DNA of 35,863 nt from Bacillus sanguinis (lineage in GTDB: Bacteria > Bacillota > Bacilli > Bacillales > Bacillaceae_G), in NCBI RefSeq assembly GCF_018332475.1, contig NZ_BOQB01000070.1, positions 1 through 35,863 of the forward strand, read 5' to 3'. Below, one piece after another: positions 22,684 to 29,757 of this stretch. Under the pieces are notes generated by a model. The model made no database searches. It saw only the letters and a program-made list of their open reading frames with translations, and was not told the DNA's origin. The number at the start of each line of letters is the position of its first letter. Position 1 is the stretch's first letter. Made by a program: the position numbers and the translations under genes.

Positions 22684-23597
22684 ATGCGTTTGAAACGGCC
22701 GACAATTTCAACTGTTTCAGTAATGTTCATGAATGCTTTGTTATCCACTTGACGAATAATACGTTTCATTTCGCCTAACTCATATCGAGTCACGACAGTG
22801 TAAATCATTTTTTTCTTATGGTTTGTATAGCCGCCGACAGCATCTACCATTGTCACCCCGCGTATGCCGTGATGTAATAGTGCGCTTTTTATTTCCTCGC
22901 CTTTTTCTGTAACGGTCATTATCGTTAATTTAATATGTTTCGTATGCACAGCATCGATCACTTTGCTGACTACAAACCGGCTAATTAACGTATAAAGCGT
23001 AATATCCCATCCGAAAATAAATCCTGCTGCAACAAGTAAGATCAAGTTGAATCCAAAGATGATTGCTCCAATAGAAATATCTCGATGTTTCGCTACAATC
23101 AATCCAACAACATCAAAACCGCCTGTTGAAGAAGCAAATCGGAATATGATTCCGGAAGCTGCTCCGCAGATTACACCGCCGAATACAGAAGACAGTAAAA
23201 TATCGTCTGAAACTTGGTGGACAGGGATAATGTTCATCGCTAACGATGATACAGCTACAAAGTACGCTGTTAAAAAGGTTGTCTTCTTGCCTAAGTAAAA
23301 GTGACTTAAAATAAGAAGAGGAATGTTTAGTAAAAAGATAAGTGCACCGATATTGTAGTGCATTAAATAACCGATAATCATCCCTACACCAGCGAATCCA
23401 CCGCTAATCATGTTATGCGGGATAAAGAACATATTCATAGAAATTGCATACAAAATAGAAGCTACGAAAATAACAACCAACTGTATGATAAATTCTAAGT
23501 GAAATGTTTTAGCTGCTGGGAAGGATAAAAAGGCGGTGTCGGGAACGTAATCGGCGTCTCCTAGTTGACCCATAGTATGTTTCATCTCCATATTCAT
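22680..23597 (-). CDS. YitT-family membrane protein with C-terminal DUF2179 domain
   Basis: This 305-residue protein has an N-terminal cytoplasmic tail of about 35 residues, five or six membrane helices (YitT_membrane: SMNMFFIPHNMISGGFAGVG near residue 52, ASSTGGFDVVGLIVAKH near 153), then a soluble DUF2179 domain (TIMTVTEKGEEIKSALLHHGIRGVTMV, MIYTVVTRYELGEMKRII). Function is unknown; relatives include B. subtilis YitT, YpjC, YvjA and YqfU. The start is uncertain: ATG 23597 and 23585 are both possible and neither has a clear ribosome site. The stop codon is formed at the junction with the bcr-like repeat. Confidence 0.85.
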   Translation of the reverse strand: MNMEMKHTMGQLGDADYVPDTAFLSFPAAKTFHLEFIIQLVVIFVASILYAISMNMFFIPHNMISGGFAGVGMIIGYLMHYNIGALIFLLNIPLLILSHFYLGKKTTFLTAYFVAVSSLAMNIIPVHQVSDDILLSSVFGGVICGAASGIIFRFASSTGGFDVVGLIVAKHRDISIGAIIFGFNLILLVAAGFIFGWDITLYTLISRFVVSKVIDAVHTKHIKLTIMTVTEKGEEIKSALLHHGIRGVTMVDAVGGYTNHKKKMIYTVVTRYELGEMKRIIRQVDNKAFMNITETVEIVGRFKRI

Positions 23598-23850
23598 TTT
23601 TGATTACAAGAAGAGAATAAAGGTTTTTTCAAAAACTGGCAATAGTTTTATTATAATGCAAAAATTTTATAAATTTCTAATAAATCAAGCCTATTCATTG
23701 ATGTGTGTGAATATACTAAAGAAAGCGAATACAACGTTTCTTAATTATTGTTTTCTTGAGAAAATATGCAAAATACTTTTTTTGACGATAAAAGGAAATA
23801 GAGAATGTTTGCCGAATGTGCTAAAATGACCTTATTAAGGATGTGAAGCG

Positions 23851-24135
23851 ATGGAATTTTTATTGCAGGATGCAATTCTATATATATCGTTTGTAACGAC
23901 AGCGCTTTGTTTATTAGAAGTTTTCTTCCTTGCTAACATTTCTCGCTTTGTGCGTCAGCAAGCATCAAGCGGTAGACAAAGGGCTTTTGCGTTAGTTGAT
24001 ACGTGTGAAGATAGTGCGAGGAATGTACCGCTATTTTCAATTTTTTATAAATATGGAATGATTCGTTCTGTACGCAGACAAGAATCAAGTGAAGAGAATG
24101 ATGAGGTCGGTCCGTATACACCAATGTTTCGCTAA
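23851..24135 (+). CDS. candidate MifM-like leader peptide gene upstream of yidC2
   Basis: This 94-residue protein has one N-terminal membrane helix (about residues 5-28) and a basic-then-acidic C-terminus (YKYGMIRSVRRQESSEENDE, then VGPYTPMFR). AAGGATGTGAAGCG precedes ATG 23851. Its last four codons (91-94) form the 5' arm of a perfect hairpin whose 3' arm reaches the yidC2 ribosome site. In B. subtilis, MifM (95 residues, one membrane helix, acidic C-terminal arrest region) stalls the ribosome when SpoIIIJ/YidC1 insertion is poor, opening such a hairpin and inducing yidC2. The size, topology, position and RNA layout match here; the arrest sequence differs. The function is inferred. Confidence 0.75.
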   Translation: MEFLLQDAILYISFVTTALCLLEVFFLANISRFVRQQASSGRQRAFALVDTCEDSARNVPLFSIFYKYGMIRSVRRQESSEENDEVGPYTPMFR

Positions 24136-24156
24136 ATAATTACGAAACATTGGAGG
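24121..24156 (+). promoter_or_regulatory. hairpin masking the yidC2 ribosome site
   Basis: CCAATGTTTCG (24121-24131) and CGAAACATTGG (24143-24153) pair perfectly over 11 bp, with an 11-base loop containing the leader stop codon (24133-24135). The last two G of the 3' arm are the first two of the Shine-Dalgarno GGAGG (24152-24156). There is no T run, so it is not a terminator. A ribosome paused on the last codons would melt it. Confidence 0.75.
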
Positions 24157-24163
24157 AATGAAC

Positions 24164-24946
24164 ATGTTAAAATCATACCGAGCTGTGCTCGTTAGTTTAT
24201 CATTATTACTTGTTTTTGTTTTATCTGGTTGCAGTAATGCAGCCCCAATTGATGCACATAGTACAGGAATTTGGGATCATTATTTTGTATATCCAATCTC
24301 GTTTATGATTCAATTTGTTGCTCATCATATACCGGGAGCTAGCTTTGGGATTGCTATCATTATTATGACGCTCGTTATTCGTTCAGCAATGATTCCATTA
24401 GCTGTTTCGCAATATCGTAGCCAAGCGAAAATGAAAAAAATGCAACCTGAATTACAGAAGCTAAAGAAAAAACACGGTGATGTAAGTAAAGATCTAGAAA
24501 AACAAAAGCAGTATCAAAAAGAAATGTCAGAACTAATGAAATCAGGCGGTTGGAATCCACTTGCTGGTTGCTGGCCACTATTAATACAAATGCCGATTTT
24601 CTCTGCTTTGTATTATGCGATTAGCCGAACAGAAGAGATTCGCACATCTTCGTTTTTATGGGTGAACTTAGGACATGCAGATCCTTATCATATATTACCG
24701 ATTATTGCAGCGTTAACGACATTTATTCAGATGAAAGTTTTCCAATCGAATAGTACGCCTGGAGAACAAGTACAAATGCTAAAGATGCAGCAAATTATGA
24801 TGCCGGCAATGATTCTATTTATGGGATTTGCGGCGCCATCAGGACTAGTGTTGTACTGGATAACAGGTAACTTATTTACAATGATGCAAACAATCGTATC
24901 AAGAAAAATAATGGAACGTGAAGAGTTACAATTACAAAAGGCTTAG
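24164..24946 (+). CDS. yidC2: membrane protein insertase YidC/OxaA, YidC2-like
   Basis: This 260-residue lipoprotein-type insertase has signal VSLSLLLVFVLSGCS with lipobox Cys23, then five membrane segments of the 60KD_IMP/Oxa1 family. It shows the conserved groove Arg in IIIMTLVIRSAMIPL, the long cytoplasmic coiled loop (MKKMQPELQKLKKKHGD), WNPLAGCWPLLIQMPIFSALYYAI, and AAPSGLVLYWITGNLF. It inserts proteins into the plasma membrane with or without SecYEG. The start is ATG 24164, seven bases after GGAGG; the in-frame ATG at 24158 is too close to that site. It is preceded by the MifM-like ORF and hairpin, which suggests induction when insertion is limiting. Confidence 0.92.
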   Translation: MLKSYRAVLVSLSLLLVFVLSGCSNAAPIDAHSTGIWDHYFVYPISFMIQFVAHHIPGASFGIAIIIMTLVIRSAMIPLAVSQYRSQAKMKKMQPELQKLKKKHGDVSKDLEKQKQYQKEMSELMKSGGWNPLAGCWPLLIQMPIFSALYYAISRTEEIRTSSFLWVNLGHADPYHILPIIAALTTFIQMKVFQSNSTPGEQVQMLKMQQIMMPAMILFMGFAAPSGLVLYWITGNLFTMMQTIVSRKIMEREELQLQKA

Positions 24947-24950
24947 AAAA

Positions 24951-24979
24951 ACACCGCTCGAGATGAGCGGTGTTTTTTT
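24951..24979 (+). terminator. terminator of yidC2
   Basis: ACACCGCTC (24951-24959), loop GAGAT, GAGCGGTGT (24965-24973), then T6. Confidence 0.9.
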
Positions 24980-24986
24980 GTTAAGT

Positions 24987-25003
24987 CGTTAAGGAAATGT
25001 TAA
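24987..25003 (+). promoter_or_regulatory. WalR-like direct repeat before the repeat-protein gene
   Basis: CGTTAA (24987-24992), GGAAA, TGTTAA (24998-25003) matches TGTWAH-N5-TGTWAH except for the first base; another TTAAG precedes it at 24981. A partial inverted repeat GTATAC-gaaa-GTGTAC lies at 25027-25042. No clear -35/-10 pair was identified. Confidence 0.3.
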
Positions 25004-25075
25004 GAAACCAACATTACGATAGGCATTGTATACGAAAGTGTACATGTATTAGAAATATGAAGGAGGAAATTTCCT

Positions 25076-25873
25076 ATGAAGAAGAAAACAGTTGGGTATT
25101 TAGCGATTGCAGGTGCTTTATCATTCGGAATCATTGGAGGAGTCGGTATTCCGGCATTCGCAGCAACGAATACTCCAGCAGCTGAGCAGTCTACAAAAAC
25201 GGCGAAAAAAGATTTAGATGACGCTACAAAACAAAAAGTAAAAACGATTATGGGCGATACAAAGAAACAGTTGGAGGAGCTAGGTGTAAAACTTCCAGAG
25301 AAAGAAAAACGTAAAGACATGTTTGCAGGATTAGATGATCAAACGAAAGAAAAAGCGAAGTCGATTTTAGAGCAAGAAAAGTCGGGTAAATTAACACGTG
25401 AACAAGCAAAAGAAGAATTAACGAAACTAGGCGTGAAGCTCCCGGAAAAGGGTAAGCATGGAGACATGTTTGCAGGGCTAGATGAAGCAACAAAAGAAAA
25501 AGCGAAATCAATTGTAGAGCAAGAGAAATCCGGAAAATTAACACGTGAACAAGCAAAAGAGGAATTAACAAAGTTAGGCGTGAAAATGCCGGAGGGTAAG
25601 CGTAAAGATATGCTTGCTGACTTAGATGAAGCAACGAAGGAAAAAGTGAAGTCAATTTTTGAACAAGAAAAATCTGGAAAGTTAACACATGAGCAAGCAA
25701 AAGAAGAATTAACAAAACTAGGTGTGAAACTTCCAGAGAAAGAGAAACATGAAGACATCTTTGCGGGATTAGATGAGGCAACAAAAACAAAAGCAAAAGC
25801 GATTTTAGAGAATGAAAAGAAACAATTAGAGGCGTTGAATGTGGATCTTCCGCATCATAAAGTGAAACTTTAA
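25076..25873 (+). CDS. secreted protein with four charged helical repeats (DUF2680-like)
   Basis: This 265-residue exported protein has signal peptide KKKTVGYLAIAGALSFGIIGG with cleavage after PAFA near residue 31. The mature part is Lys/Glu-rich and helical, built of about four repeats of 48-49 residues beginning at the DMFAGLD-like motifs (bases 25316, 25463, 25607, 25754). Each has KAKSILEQEKSGKLTREQA followed by KEELTKLGVKLPEK. There is no LPXTG, so it is probably free or wall-associated. Start ATG 25076 follows AGGAGG. The last residues (KVKL) and the stop codon are encoded by the end of a bcr-like repeat, so the original C-terminus was probably replaced. Function unknown. Confidence 0.8.
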   Translation: MKKKTVGYLAIAGALSFGIIGGVGIPAFAATNTPAAEQSTKTAKKDLDDATKQKVKTIMGDTKKQLEELGVKLPEKEKRKDMFAGLDDQTKEKAKSILEQEKSGKLTREQAKEELTKLGVKLPEKGKHGDMFAGLDEATKEKAKSIVEQEKSGKLTREQAKEELTKLGVKMPEGKRKDMLADLDEATKEKVKSIFEQEKSGKLTHEQAKEELTKLGVKLPEKEKHEDIFAGLDEATKTKAKAILENEKKQLEALNVDLPHHKVKL

Positions 25874-26001
25874 TCAGTGGTGCATTTCCACTGATTATTA
25901 GCCCTCACCAATCGGGCTTTTACGGACAGTTAATCTTCCAACTTCATCCCTGTATTCGCTGTAGTTTAAGGTGGAAGTTTTACTGCCCGTTAATGCGGGG
26001 C
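25857..26001 (-). repeat. bcr1-like structured repeat, copy 2 (inverted)
   Basis: Read on the minus strand this is the same element as 22533-22678. Stem changes are compensatory: copy 1 CCCCCA/TGGGGG becomes CTTCCA (25935-25940 on the plus strand) with TGGAAG (25972-25977). The terminal hairpin is AATCAGTGG (25872-25880) with CCACTGATT (25888-25896). The junction ATAAAGTGAAACTTTAATCA is identical in both copies. TTTAT is present only on the gene side here. Confidence 0.75.
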
Positions 26002-26079
26002 AAGTTTTTTATGAAAAAAGATGAGAAATAATTGAGTGAAGTCGTATGTTTCGTGTGGGCAACCGGAAGGTACGTATGT

Positions 26080-26112
26080 GAGGAGACTTTCTTTTAGAAA
26101 GTCTCCTCTTAC
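26080..26112 (+). terminator. terminator-like hairpin
   Basis: GAGGAGACTTTCT (26080-26092) and AGAAAGTCTCCTC (26096-26108) form a perfect 13-bp stem with a 3-base loop, followed by TTACTTATT. It probably ends read-through from the repeat-protein gene and the bcr-like element. Confidence 0.65.
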
Positions 26113-26138
26113 TTATTGTCGTTTTTTGTTAGTAAATC

Positions 26139-26166
26139 GATATATTTTGAAAATCGCTGATATAAT
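26139..26166. repeat. two-unit relative of the 20-bp repeat
   Basis: GATATA occurs at 26139 and 26159, 20 bp apart, in AAATC-GATATATTTTG and AAAATC-GCTGATATA contexts, the same motif as at 20868-20944. Confidence 0.6.
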
Positions 26167-26273
26167 TTTTTACTGCTACACTGTTCCAAAGATACTAGGG
26201 AATTAGAGAAGTGCCGTAACTTCTGTTATAATATAAGAAGAGGAATATTTCATATGTTATATAAAAAAATGTA

Positions 26274-26301
26274 TTGATTTTTTCTAACAATTCAATATAA
26301 T
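26274..26301 (+). promoter_or_regulatory. promoter of the permease T-box unit
   Basis: TTGATT (26274-26279), a 16-bp spacer and TATAAT (26296-26301). Confidence 0.7.
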
Positions 26302-26307
26302 GAACAA

Positions 26308-26584
26308 TAACTACAAAATTCGACATCAAGAAGTGATGATGAGGACATGATCAATTTTTTACGATTCTCAGAGAGGGAGGCCTTTGGCTGTGAGCTTCCT
26401 AATACGGAAAAATGGATTACCACCTCTGAACTGCAGCAGTGAACGGATACCTAGTAATTGCTTGCCGGCAAAAACCGTTATTTAGACTTGAGAAATTGGT
26501 GAAGTGTGTTACTTTACGAATTGAAACAAGGGTGGAACCACGAATATAACACTCGTCCCTTTTTTAGGGAGGAGTGTTTTTTTA
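26308..26584 (+). ncRNA. T-box riboswitch leader, threonine specifier
   Basis: The T-box AGGGTGGAACCACG is at 26529-26542. The terminator pairs ACACTC-g-TCCCT (26549-26560) with AGGGA-g-GAGTGT (26566-26577), then T6. Stem I ends GGATT-ACC-A-CCTCTGAAC; aligned with the metG leader (GAACA-ATG-G-CCTTTGAGC) the specifier position reads ACC, a threonine codon. The UGGA of the T-box would need a tRNA with U73, which I could not check. The leader would switch the permease on when tRNA-Thr is uncharged. Confidence 0.88.
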
Positions 26585-26628
26585 TTTCATTTTTGCATCA
26601 CACTAGAATTGGAAGGAGGATACGCAGC

Positions 26629-27945
26629 ATGCATCATGATGAGAAGAACAAAATTGGTTTAACGGTAGCACTTTCTATCGTAGTAGGAACGATTATTGGA
26701 TCTGGTGTGTTTATGAAACCAGGGAGCGTATTAGATTACTCAGGGAGTTCTAATATGGCCATTCTTGCTTGGGTAATTGGTGGTCTGTTGACGCTAGCAA
26801 GTGGTTTAACAGTAGCTGAAATTGGAGCGCAAATCCCGAAAAATGGTGGGTTGTATACGTATTTAGAGGAGATTTACGGAAGTTTTTGGGGATATTTATC
26901 AGGCTGGATGCAAACGATTGTTTATGGACCAGCTATTATTGGAACATTAGGATTGTACTTTAGTTCTTTAATGATTAACTTCTTCTATTTAGATAAAGTA
27001 TGGAATTTACCAATTGCCATTGGAACAGTTGTGTTCCTTGGCGTTGTAAATAGTATGGGAACAAAATACGGAGGTATCGTCCAAACAGTTACGACAATCG
27101 GGAAAATGATTCCTATCGTATTAATCGTCGTGCTAGGTTTTTGGAAAGGAAATAGCGATATCTTTAATGTAGTTGTACCGATATCGGAAAATCAAAGTAT
27201 CGGGATGGCAATTTTAGCAACGTTATTTGCTTATGACGGCTGGATTCTACTTGCTTCGATTGGCGGAGAAATGAAGAATCCAACAAAGTTATTACCGAAA
27301 GCCATGACAGTTGGGATTTTAATTGTAACAGCTGCTTACGTACTAATTAACTTAGCGTTATTAAATGTATTACCAGCAACGCAAATTGTTGACCTTGGAG
27401 AAAATGCAACAGCGACAGCTGCGGGCATGCTACTTGGAGAATATGGCGGGAAAATTATTAGTATCGGTATTATCGTTTCTATTTTCGGTTGTTTAAATGG
27501 AAAGATTTTAACGTTCCCACGTATCCCGATGTCGATGGCAGAGCGTGGACAACTTCCATTTGCTAAGTTTATTGCAAAGGAAAGTCCAAGATTTAAAACA
27601 CCAGCAAATGCAATTACTGTTGAAATCATTTTAGGAATTATTTTAATGATTATTAGTGATCCGAATAAGCTATCTGAGATTTCCGTATTCATTATTTATA
27701 TTTTCTACGTAATGACGTTTATTGGTGTCTTCATTTTAAGAAAACGTAATAAGAATAAAGAGCGTGCATACAGTGTACCGTTATTCCCAATCGTACCAAT
27801 CGTTGCGATTTTAGGTTCGCTCTTTGTAATTGGTAGTGCAATTATCAATGATCCGGTAAGTTGTTTCTTATCAATTGGAATTGTCTTTACTGGACTGCCG
27901 GTATATTGGTATTTAAATAAGAAGAATAAAACTGAAGTGTCATGA
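26629..27945 (+). CDS. APC-family amino-acid permease (threonine-responsive, SteT-like)
   Basis: This 438-residue protein has about 12 membrane helices and is of the amino acid-polyamine-organocation superfamily. Hallmarks are IGLTVALSIVVGTIIGSGVFMKPG in helix 1, with the unwound G-S-G substrate site, then AEIGAQIPKNGGLYTYLEEIYG, and FAYDGWILLASIGGEMKNP in helix 6. It resembles the LAT-type serine/threonine exchanger SteT of B. subtilis. The start is ATG 26629 with GGAAGGAGG nine bases upstream; the frame open from 26506 lies in the T-box and is rejected. The ACC specifier in its leader predicts threonine (or serine/threonine) uptake. Confidence 0.88.
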   Translation: MHHDEKNKIGLTVALSIVVGTIIGSGVFMKPGSVLDYSGSSNMAILAWVIGGLLTLASGLTVAEIGAQIPKNGGLYTYLEEIYGSFWGYLSGWMQTIVYGPAIIGTLGLYFSSLMINFFYLDKVWNLPIAIGTVVFLGVVNSMGTKYGGIVQTVTTIGKMIPIVLIVVLGFWKGNSDIFNVVVPISENQSIGMAILATLFAYDGWILLASIGGEMKNPTKLLPKAMTVGILIVTAAYVLINLALLNVLPATQIVDLGENATATAAGMLLGEYGGKIISIGIIVSIFGCLNGKILTFPRIPMSMAERGQLPFAKFIAKESPRFKTPANAITVEIILGIILMIISDPNKLSEISVFIIYIFYVMTFIGVFILRKRNKNKERAYSVPLFPIVPIVAILGSLFVIGSAIINDPVSCFLSIGIVFTGLPVYWYLNKKNKTEVS

Positions 27946-27951
27946 TTGAAG

Positions 27952-27980
27952 GGTAGGCGTATAATACGCCTACCTTTTTT
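27952..27980 (+). terminator. terminator of the permease gene
   Basis: GGTAGGCGTA (27952-27961), loop TAA, TACGCCTACC (27965-27974), T6. Confidence 0.9.
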
Positions 27981-27998
27981 ACTGTAAAAAAATTGTAC

Positions 27999-28050
27999 TT
28001 GTGTTCAATTTCTATTTTGGTTACTATAGTCGTAGTAACCAAAATAGAAA
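27999..28050 (+). promoter_or_regulatory. MFS promoter with 18-bp-arm palindrome
   Basis: TTGTGT (27999-28004), a 17-bp spacer and TACTAT (28022-28027) form a plausible promoter. It is overlaid by a perfect inverted repeat: 28009-28026 is the exact reverse complement of 28033-28050, with 6 bp between. The core GGTTACTA/TAGTAACC resembles HxlR/DUF24 or MarR operators. No regulator gene is adjacent. Confidence 0.6.
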
Positions 28051-28064
28051 GCGTGGGGAAAGAC

Positions 28065-29237
28065 TTGAATTTTCGTGTGTATATTTTAGCTATCGCGGCT
28101 TTTGTAGTCGGAACGGTTGAGCTAATTATAGGAGGAACGCTCGATTTAGTTGCCAATGATTTAGGAGTATCTATTAGTGCAGCTGGTCAGCTTATAACAA
28201 TATTTTCAGTAGTATTTGCTTTATCAGGTCCGGTTTTATTAGCGTTAACAGGGAAGTTTGAAAGAAAGAAATTGTATATTGGGGCATTATCAATTTTCTT
28301 AATCGGAAATATTATTTCGGCATTTAGTGTGAATTACGGGATGTTAATGTTCTCAAGGGTTGTTTGTGCGGCGAGTGGTTCGCTTATTATTGCACTGTCA
28401 GTAACACTTGCTTCTAGCGTTGTAGAACCGCATTTTCGTGCGCGTGCAATTGGAATCATTTTTATGGGGATTAGTGGATCGCTTGTACTTGGAGTACCAC
28501 TCGGCCTTGTACTCGGAAATGCATATGGATGGCGTGCACCATTTGTACTTATTTCGATCTTAACAGTGATGGCAATCGCATGTATTTCATTATTCTTAAC
28601 GAAAGTACCACCGACATCAGTGTTATCGATAAGAGAGCAAATTGCTACGTTAAAAGATAAAAAAATTGTCAGTGCACAGTTAACATCATTCTTATTTTTA
28701 ACGGGTCATTTAACATTATATGCATATTTAACACCATTTTTAAAAGATGTGATGCACGTGGAAGCGAATTGGATTAGTGTATTTTACTTCATTTTCGGAA
28801 TTGCAGCGGTACTTGGAGGCGGCCTTGGGGGCTTGCTTGCTGATAAATGGGGATCGAAGAAAAGTATTATTTCCATCATTATCGTATTTGCGTGTGTAAT
28901 CTTCCTATTGCCAATGATGACATTCTCATTCCCACTGTTCATTATTATGATGGGACTTTGGAGTATGCTGAGCTGGGCTATTTCGCCAGCACAACAAAAT
29001 TATTTAATTGAAATTGCACCAGAATCAGCTGGTATTCAGCAAAGTTTAAATAACTCTGCACTTCACTTAGGAATTGCGCTCGGTTCAACAGTAGGGGGAG
29101 TTGTTATTGAGAAATCATCTGTTATATATAATGCTTGGGTGGGTGGCGGCTTTATTATATTAGCACTGCTTTGTGCGATTTTCTCGATTACGAGAGGACG
29201 TTCTGCTCAGTTAGCAAAGGAAGAATCTATCGTTTGA
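28065..29237 (+). CDS. MFS transporter (drug/metabolite efflux type)
   Basis: This 390-residue protein has 12 membrane helices, a major facilitator of the AraJ/YdhL-like (DHA1) group. Features are FVVGTVELIIGGTLDLVANDLGVS in helix 1 and loop, GKFERKKLYIGAL as the motif A loop between helices 2 and 3, and the motif C-like GISGSLVLGVPLGLVLGNAYGWR in helix 5. The start is TTG 28065, preceded by GTGGGGAAAGAC; the frame open from 27993 crosses the palindromic operator and is rejected. It is likely an efflux pump induced by its substrate through the palindrome. The terminator overlaps its stop codon. Confidence 0.87.
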   Translation: MNFRVYILAIAAFVVGTVELIIGGTLDLVANDLGVSISAAGQLITIFSVVFALSGPVLLALTGKFERKKLYIGALSIFLIGNIISAFSVNYGMLMFSRVVCAASGSLIIALSVTLASSVVEPHFRARAIGIIFMGISGSLVLGVPLGLVLGNAYGWRAPFVLISILTVMAIACISLFLTKVPPTSVLSIREQIATLKDKKIVSAQLTSFLFLTGHLTLYAYLTPFLKDVMHVEANWISVFYFIFGIAAVLGGGLGGLLADKWGSKKSIISIIIVFACVIFLLPMMTFSFPLFIIMMGLWSMLSWAISPAQQNYLIEIAPESAGIQQSLNNSALHLGIALGSTVGGVVIEKSSVIYNAWVGGGFIILALLCAIFSITRGRSAQLAKEESIV

Positions 29238-29252
29238 TAGGTTCTTTTTTTG
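29222..29252 (+). terminator. terminator of the MFS gene
   Basis: GAATCTATC (29224-29232), loop GTTT, GATAGGTTC (29237-29245), one G-U, then T7. Confidence 0.85.
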
Positions 29253-29317
29253 TTTGTAAAATTTTGCAGGTTTTAGTAGAAAGGTGGAGAATTTGTATGT
29301 AGCGAGGTGATGGGTAA

Positions 29318-29488
29318 ATGATGTTTAATTTCTCGATATTCGGTATAATACTTGCACTATTGCCGATAGTTGCAGTTGTTTTTGTATTAGGATGGATTCG
29401 TGTCATCTATCAAAATTCCGAGAAACAAGTGGAGCAAAATGAGAAAATTATTGAGCTGTTGATGGAGATAAAAGAAAAAGATAAGTAA
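29318..29488 (+). CDS. 56-residue membrane-anchored small protein (DUF4083-like)
   Basis: This short ORF of 56 codons starts at ATG 29318 (or 29321) after GCGAGGTGATGGGTAA. An N-terminal hydrophobic helix (SIFGIILALLPIVAVVFVLG) is followed by a charged helical tail (NSEKQVEQNEKIIELLMEIK) suited to a coiled coil. I associate it with DUF4083, a small Bacillus family, from memory. It lies between two terminators, so it is probably its own unit. Confidence 0.65.
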   Translation: MMFNFSIFGIILALLPIVAVVFVLGWIRVIYQNSEKQVEQNEKIIELLMEIKEKDK

Positions 29489-29521
29489 CATGTATTCGTT
29501 TGAAATTTGTTTCTCGTAAGT

Positions 29522-29551
29522 AAAAAAGGCACTTATAAAGTGCCTTTTTAT
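29522..29551. terminator. terminator after the 56-residue gene
   Basis: AAAGGCACTT (29525-29534), loop ATA, AAGTGCCTTT (29538-29547), with T run; A run on the left makes it bidirectional in form. Confidence 0.85.
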
Positions 29552-29757
29552 TATTTTTTAAAATTTTAAATATGTAACATTCATTTGTCAATAGTAGCAG
29601 GAGAACAAACAATTGTAATGTTGCTTATTACTTTGAAACTTTCTCAACAATTCGACAAGATACTACAAAAAAACCACCTATTCTCTTGTTTTCACTATAA
29701 GTACAATGAAACAGTAAGATTGCTTCATGTAGAAATTTATATATGGTGGTGGAGAGA

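Noticed and set aside
24121-24153. The hairpin before yidC2 as a transcription terminator
   Set aside because: No T run follows on either strand and the ribosome site overlaps its 3' arm, so a translational role fits better.
25248-25796. Long minus-strand open frames opposite the secreted repeat protein
   Set aside because: They are shadows of the repetitive Lys/Glu-rich coding sequence; Leu/Ser-rich translations with no ribosome sites.
26506-26628. N-terminal extension of the amino-acid permease
   Set aside because: It overlaps the T-box and terminator of the riboswitch leader; a proper ribosome site exists for ATG 26629.
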